A DNA stretch of 64,000 bases from CAYJFG01 sp964369405 (GTDB lineage Bacteria > Bacillota > Clostridia > Oscillospirales > Acutalibacteraceae). Under the pieces are notes generated by a model. The model was given only the letters and a program-made list of their open reading frames with translations, made no database searches and was not told the DNA's origin. The DNA lies in the NCBI GenBank assembly GCA_964369405.1, contig CAYJGB010000001.1:62001-126000 (forward strand). The letters are read 5' to 3'. Made by a program: the position numbers and the translations under genes. Positions 59,482 through 64,000 of the stretch are shown here, one piece after another. How positions within the stretch are numbered: the stretch's first letter is position 1; each line of letters starts with the position of its first letter.

Positions 59482-59510
59482 TTTACAAATGTTCAAATTT
59501 ATATTACAAT
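59482..59510 (+). promoter_or_regulatory. Possible internal promoter of tyrA
   Basis: TTTACA (59482-59487), 17-bp spacer, TACAAT (59505-59510). The start would be only about 10 bases before the ATG, which leaves little room for the ribosome-binding site; this lowers confidence. Confidence 0.35.
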
Positions 59511-59526
59511 AGATTGGGTGGTTAAA

Positions 59527-60357
59527 ATGAATATAGTTGTAGTTGGTTTAGGAATAATAGGTGGTTCATACTGTAAAGCGATAAAAAAATACACTGAGCA
59601 TAAAGTAATAGGAATAACTAGAAGTAAAAAAACATTACAAGATGCTATAAAGTGTGGTGCAATTGATGAAATAGGTAATGAGCAATCACTAAAATCAGCA
59701 GATTTAATTATTTTAGGACTTTATCCTCAATATGCTATTGATTTCATTGAGCAAAATGTAAGTAATATAAAAAAAGGTTGTATTGTTACAGATACATCTG
59801 GTATTAAATTATCAATTTGTCCAAAACTTATGGAGCTTGCAAAAGCAAATGATTTTATTTTTATTGGAAGTCATCCTATGGCTGGTAAAGAAAAAAATGG
59901 TTTTGAAGTATCAGAAGCAGACCTGTTTAAAGGTGCTAGCTTTATAGTAGTGCCAAGTGGTGCAAATAGAGAAAGTGTTAACTTATTATGCAGATTTGCA
60001 CTTAGCATAGGTTTTGGAGAAATTAGAATAGCAACACCACAAGAACACGATGAAATGATTGCATTCACTTCACAGCTACCTCACGTATTAGCTTGCTCAT
60101 ATGTGTTAAGCCCAAAATGTAAAAACCATAAAGGCTTTTCAGCGGGAAGTTATAGAGATGTATCAAGAGTAGCTAACATAAATGCTACATTGTGGACTGA
60201 ATTGTTTTTAGAAAATAGTAAGCCTTTAGCAGAAGAAATTGGTGTTTTAATAGAAAATTTAACTCAGATGAAAAACGCAATTGAAAAAGAAGATAGCGAT
60301 AAAATATATGATATGTTAGAAAAGGGTAGAAAAATTAAAGAGGAGCTTTCAGAATGA
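59527..60357 (+). CDS. tyrA: Prephenate dehydrogenase
   Basis: NAD(P)-dependent oxidative decarboxylation of prephenate to 4-hydroxyphenylpyruvate. 276 aa without an ACT domain. NAD loop VGLGIIGGSYCKAI at residues 5-18, catalytic GSHPMAGKEKNGF near 120, TSQLPHVLA near 180. ATG 59527 is used since GGGTGG is 5 bases upstream; GTG 59518 overlaps it. Overlaps aroB by 4 bp. Confidence 0.93.
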   Translation: MNIVVVGLGIIGGSYCKAIKKYTEHKVIGITRSKKTLQDAIKCGAIDEIGNEQSLKSADLIILGLYPQYAIDFIEQNVSNIKKGCIVTDTSGIKLSICPKLMELAKANDFIFIGSHPMAGKEKNGFEVSEADLFKGASFIVVPSGANRESVNLLCRFALSIGFGEIRIATPQEHDEMIAFTSQLPHVLACSYVLSPKCKNHKGFSAGSYRDVSRVANINATLWTELFLENSKPLAEEIGVLIENLTQMKNAIEKEDSDKIYDMLEKGRKIKEELSE

Positions 60358-61412
60358 AAATTTTAGAGGTTAAAACAGGTAGACCGTATCAAATTATAAT
60401 TGATAGAGATATAATCAGATATTGTGGTGAATATATATCAAAGATTAGTAAAGCTCAAAAAATCATGGTTATAACTGATAGCAATGTAGAGGCTATATAT
60501 TATAGTAAAGTTAAAAAGTCATTAGAAGAAAAAGGATTTCAAGTATATAACTTTACCTTTGAAGCTGGTGAACAGTCAAAAAAATTGAGAACTGTAATGG
60601 CAGCTTACAACGAATTAGCAAACTTATGTTTCTCAAGAAGTGATTTAATAGTTGCTTTAGGTGGAGGTGTAACTGGTGATATGGCTGGATTTATTGCAGC
60701 TACATATCAAAGAGGTATAGAGTTTGTACAAATACCAACTTCACTGTTAGCACAAGTTGATTCTTCAGTAGGAGGAAAAACTGGAATAGACATAGCACAA
60801 GGTAAAAACTTAGTTGGTGCATTTTGGCAACCGTCATTAGTGTTAATTGACATAGATACATTAGATACATTACCTAAAGCATATTTTGATGATGGAATGG
60901 CAGAGGTTATTAAATATGGTTGCATTAAAAGCAAAGATTTATTTGAGAAATTAGAAGAAAATAATGCACGCAATATTATAGAGCAAATAATATATGAGTG
61001 TGTTAATATAAAAAGACAAGTAGTTGAAAATGATGAAGAAGAAAAAGGCGAACGTATGTTACTTAATTTTGGGCATACATTTGGTCATTCACTAGAAAAA
61101 ATATATAACTACAGTACACTTTCTCATGGTCAAGCAGTAGCAATAGGTATGGTTATAGTTACAAAAGCATCCGAAAACAATAATATAACAGAAAAAGGAA
61201 CTACAAAAAGACTTATAAAAATACTCAAAAAGTATAATCTGCCTACTAAAGATATTAATGATTTAAAAAATATAGTGGAAAATTCATTTAATGATAAAAA
61301 AAGTAGTGGAGATTATATTAATATAGTTTTAGTTGATAAAATAGGGCATAGTTTTATTAAGAAAATTTTAAAAGCAGAACTTTATAACTTTTGTACAGTT
61401 AAAGGAGAATAA
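60354..61412 (+). CDS. aroB: 3-dehydroquinate synthase
   Basis: NAD- and metal-dependent cyclisation of DAHP. 352 aa. NAD-site EAGEQSKKL and LGGGVTGDMAGFIAATYQRG near residue 103, PTSLLAQVDSSVGGKTGID near 125, metal ligands Glu in DGMAEVIKYG and His in LLNFGHTFGHSLE near 240 and later His in LSHGQAVAIGM. Overlaps tyrA by 4 bp; 5 bases before aroA. Confidence 0.94.
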   Translation: MKILEVKTGRPYQIIIDRDIIRYCGEYISKISKAQKIMVITDSNVEAIYYSKVKKSLEEKGFQVYNFTFEAGEQSKKLRTVMAAYNELANLCFSRSDLIVALGGGVTGDMAGFIAATYQRGIEFVQIPTSLLAQVDSSVGGKTGIDIAQGKNLVGAFWQPSLVLIDIDTLDTLPKAYFDDGMAEVIKYGCIKSKDLFEKLEENNARNIIEQIIYECVNIKRQVVENDEEEKGERMLLNFGHTFGHSLEKIYNYSTLSHGQAVAIGMVIVTKASENNNITEKGTTKRLIKILKKYNLPTKDINDLKNIVENSFNDKKSSGDYINIVLVDKIGHSFIKKILKAELYNFCTVKGE

Positions 61413-61417
61413 ATTAT

Positions 61418-62680
61418 ATGAGTGAAGTATTAGTTTCTAGCAGTTTTTTAAGTGGAGAAGTAAATATACCACCATCTAAAAGCTGTGTACATAGAGCTAT
61501 AATTTGTGCAAGTTTAGCTAAAGGAAAAAGTATAATTTCACCTATTGACTTTTCAAATGACATTAATGCGACTATAGATTGTATAAAGAGATTAGGTGCA
61601 AAAGTTACAATTGAAAAAACATCAATTATAGTAGATGGTACAGATGTGTTTTCAAATAAACAAGCAACATTAAATTGCAAAGAGTCTGGCTCTACACTTA
61701 GGTTTTTAATTCCAGTAGCAAGTGTAGGAGGAGTAGAAACAACTTTTTTAGGAGAAGGTAGACTACCACAAAGACCAATTGGCACATACTTAGAATTGTT
61801 GCCAGAATTTGGAGTTTCAATGGAAACATTAGGTGGGTTGCCACTAAATGTTAAAGGTGCTTTAAAATCTGGAGAATATAAAATAGCAGGAGATATTAGT
61901 TCTCAATTTATTACAGGACTACTTTTTGCATTACCACTTTTAAAAGAAGATAGCAAAATAATATTAACATCTAATTTAGAATCAAAAGGCTATGTCGATA
62001 TGACAATAAATGTTATGAAAACTTTTGGAGTTGAAATTTCTGAAAAAGAATATGGATATTTTGTAAAGGGAAATCAATCCTACAAGGCGTGTAACTTCAC
62101 AACGGAGGGCGACTGGTCACAAGTTGCATTTTTTATGGCAGCAGGTGCTATAAATGGAGATGTAACAATAAATGGAGTAGATTTTAATTCGGCACAAGGC
62201 GACAAAGAGTGTGTTGAAATATTTAAAAGATTTAATGCAGATGTGACAATTAATAAAAATAGCGTAAATGTAAAAAAAAGTAAATTAAAGGCAACTGAAA
62301 TAGATGCAAGACAAATACCCGATTTAGTACCAATTTTAGCAGTTGTAGCAAGTTTTGCACAGGGAACAACTAAAATAAAAAATGCTCAAAGGCTTAGAAT
62401 AAAGGAAAGCGACAGATTAAAAGCAATAAGTGATGGGCTTAATAAAATAGGTGCAGATGTTTTAGAAACAGAAGATGGACTTATAATAAACGGAAAAAAA
62501 GAGTTAATAGGTGGAAATACACTAGGATATAACGACCATAGGATAGTTATGTCACTAAGTGTAGCTTCATTAGGCTGTAGAGAGTGTGTATCAATTACAG
62601 ATAAAGAAAGTATAAATAAATCTTATCCAAATTTCTTTATAGATTATAAAAATTTGGGTGGTAAAGTAAAAGATAAATAA
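61418..62680 (+). CDS. aroA: 3-phosphoshikimate 1-carboxyvinyltransferase (EPSP synthase)
   Basis: 420 aa, the sixth shikimate step. PEP/shikimate site PPSKSCVHRAIICASLA near residue 19, SGSTLRFLIPV near 90, GRLPQRPIG near 117, RIKESDRLKAI near 327 and NDHRIVMSLSVA near 372. The Gly of the classic GNAGTA(M/L)R is replaced by the CKESGSTLRF form seen in class II-like enzymes. Confidence 0.94.
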   Translation: MSEVLVSSSFLSGEVNIPPSKSCVHRAIICASLAKGKSIISPIDFSNDINATIDCIKRLGAKVTIEKTSIIVDGTDVFSNKQATLNCKESGSTLRFLIPVASVGGVETTFLGEGRLPQRPIGTYLELLPEFGVSMETLGGLPLNVKGALKSGEYKIAGDISSQFITGLLFALPLLKEDSKIILTSNLESKGYVDMTINVMKTFGVEISEKEYGYFVKGNQSYKACNFTTEGDWSQVAFFMAAGAINGDVTINGVDFNSAQGDKECVEIFKRFNADVTINKNSVNVKKSKLKATEIDARQIPDLVPILAVVASFAQGTTKIKNAQRLRIKESDRLKAISDGLNKIGADVLETEDGLIINGKKELIGGNTLGYNDHRIVMSLSVASLGCRECVSITDKESINKSYPNFFIDYKNLGGKVKDK

Positions 62681-62700
62681 AGTTTTAAGGAGAATATAAG

Positions 62701-63771
62701 ATGTCATCATACTGTGGAAGTAAAATACAAGTATCAATATTTGGAGAAAGCCATGGCAAAGCAATAGGTGTTAATATAGATAATTTACCTAGTGGTGTAA
62801 AAATAGATATGGAAAAAGTGTTACTTCAAATGGGTAGAAGAGCTCCGGGAAAAGATAAAGCAGCAACGCCTAGAAAAGAAGCAGACACACCAATAATATT
62901 AAGTGGTATGCTAGAAAATACTACGACAGGAGCACCACTTTGTGCGATTATAGAAAATACAAATACACGTTCAACTGACTATAGTAATTTAATGACATTA
63001 CCACGCCCATCACATTCAGACTATCCAGCGTATATTAAATACCAAGGGTTTAACGATATTAGAGGTGGAGGACATTTTTCTGGTAGACTTACAGCCCCTT
63101 TAGTGTTTGCAGGTTCAGTATGTAGGCAGATTTTACAAAATGACGGTATAGAGATAGTATCTCACATAAATTCGATAAAGAATATAAGTGATGAAAGGTT
63201 TAATCAAACTAATATAGATTTAGAACTTATTAAAAGATTAAATAATGAAAGTTTTCCAGTTATAAATAAAGAGATAGAAGCTCAAATGCGAAATGAAATT
63301 GAAACAGCTAGAATGGAACAAGATAGCGTAGGTGGCATTATAGAATGTGGTGTAGTAGGATTTAAAGCAGGTGTTGGTAGTCCTATGTTTATGGGTGTTG
63401 AAAATGTTATATCGTCCGTAATGTTTGGAGTTCCAGCAGTAAAAGGTATTGAGTTTGGCAGTGGATTTGATATAACTAAACTTAATGGTAGTCAAAGTAA
63501 TGACGAGTATTTTATAGATAATGGGCAGATTAAAACTAAAACTAATCACAATGGTGGTGTTTTAGGTGGAATTACAAACGGTATGCCTATAATATGTAGA
63601 GTAGCTATAAAGCCTACACCATCTATATCAAAAGAGCAAAACACAATAAATTTACAAAACAATCAAAACGAAAAATTAATTATAAATGGTAGACATGACC
63701 CATGCATTTTATCAAGAGCAAGTGTAGTAGTAGAAAGTGCAATGGCTATTGCTTTAATAAATTTACTATAA
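62701..63771 (+). CDS. aroC: Chorismate synthase
   Basis: FMN-dependent enzyme closing the pathway at chorismate. 356 aa. Signatures GESHGKAIG near residue 16, RRAPGKDK near 48, the FMN site RPSHSDYPAYIKYQGFNDIRGGGHFSGRLTAP (in parts), and GRHDPCILSRA near the end. RBS aaggag precedes the ATG. Confidence 0.95.
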   Translation: MSSYCGSKIQVSIFGESHGKAIGVNIDNLPSGVKIDMEKVLLQMGRRAPGKDKAATPRKEADTPIILSGMLENTTTGAPLCAIIENTNTRSTDYSNLMTLPRPSHSDYPAYIKYQGFNDIRGGGHFSGRLTAPLVFAGSVCRQILQNDGIEIVSHINSIKNISDERFNQTNIDLELIKRLNNESFPVINKEIEAQMRNEIETARMEQDSVGGIIECGVVGFKAGVGSPMFMGVENVISSVMFGVPAVKGIEFGSGFDITKLNGSQSNDEYFIDNGQIKTKTNHNGGVLGGITNGMPIICRVAIKPTPSISKEQNTINLQNNQNEKLIINGRHDPCILSRASVVVESAMAIALINLL

Positions 63772-63793
63772 TTTAGAGTTAAGAGGGATAAAA

Positions 63794-64000
63794 ATGGCTG
63801 GATTAGACTCAATAAGAAAAGAAATTAATGATATAGATGCACAGTTAATAGAACTATTCAAACAAAGAATGGATTGTGCAAAAAGAGTAGGGGAGTTTAA
63901 AAAAGAAAACAACTTACCTATACTTAACCAACAAAGAGAAAATGAAATTTTAGATGTAGTGGAAAAAGAAGGTCAAGAGTATGGTTATGCATCAAGACTT
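63794..64000 (+). CDS. Chorismate mutase domain protein (3' end cut off by the window)
   Basis: 69 codons visible, open to the window edge. MAGLDSIRKEINDIDAQLIE, then LFKQRMDCAKRVGEFKKENN, is an AroQ-type chorismate mutase helix set. It is either a stand-alone mutase or the N-terminal part of a bifunctional PheA (mutase/prephenate dehydratase). RBS aagaggg precedes the ATG, 22 bases after aroC. Confidence 0.88.
   Translation, partial: MAGLDSIRKEINDIDAQLIELFKQRMDCAKRVGEFKKENNLPILNQQRENEILDVVEKEGQEYGYASRL

Overview
The window is AT-rich DNA from a low-GC Gram-positive, most likely an anaerobic, spore-forming member of the Clostridia (Bacillota). The evidence is a SCIFF peptide with its radical-SAM maturase, a cotJABC spore-coat operon, a SleB/CwlJ-type hydrolase next to a GerQ-like protein, a 2-hydroxyacyl-CoA dehydratase/activase pair, the GGGtGRT/NifU-like pair, a CIRCE-controlled groESL operon, LexA-type SOS boxes and ECF vitamin transporters. 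The genus cannot be read from the sequence. No phage, insertion sequence with a transposase, CRISPR array, tRNA or rRNA was seen.

Layout. 1-5991: tryptophan operon trpE(partial)-G-D-C-F-B-A. 6071-8123: zinc-ribbon membrane protein, nrdR, and a QueT-type ECF S-component under a preQ1-I riboswitch. 8362-13011: Zn/Mn ABC transporter (tro/znu type), then a pair of half-size TSUP permeases. 13024-24429: a possible small RNA, yebC, an RluA-type pseudouridine synthase, ruvCAB, glmM, an rRNA methyltransferase, the ECF energising module ecfA1-ecfA2-ecfT, truA and a DUF5711-like protein. 24537-32525: cvpA, pgsA, a ClpE-like ATPase, scfA-scfB, an Orn/Lys/Arg decarboxylase and a THUMP RNA methyltransferase. 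32619-36026: groESL, an unknown membrane protein, and folT under a THF riboswitch with its own terminator. 36099-38302: a small sigma-region-4-like gene pair and a Y-family polymerase, both with SOS boxes. 38457-43411: an XRE-cupin regulator with an acyl-CoA synthetase, a GH13 enzyme and an unknown anchored protein. 43564-49478: spore genes, hemW, tspO, prfC. 49735-56464: GGGtGRT pair, 2-hydroxyacyl-CoA dehydratase system, acpP. 56722-64000: shikimate/aromatic cluster aroE-aroK, a leader-peptide attenuator, aroF-tyrA-aroB-aroA-aroC and the start of a chorismate mutase gene.

How the parts fit. The two ends form one theme: the shikimate cluster makes chorismate, and the trp operon takes it to tryptophan. 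The aromatic cluster carries what looks like a classical ribosome-mediated attenuator: a 38-codon leader peptide dense in Phe/Tyr/Trp codons, with competing antiterminator and terminator hairpins. This is the most interesting regulatory object here. The ECF core module (19883-22448) can energise both orphan S-components in the window (QueT and FolT), each under the matching vitamin riboswitch.

Non-coding repeats are the second theme. A 160-208 bp family with terminal inverted repeats occurs three times (12072, 45835, 49493). A 168 bp cloverleaf-like inverted repeat lies at 51625. A ~100 bp dispersed repeat occurs at 8196 and, inverted, at 36613. Function calls rest on motifs read by eye; no database search was possible.
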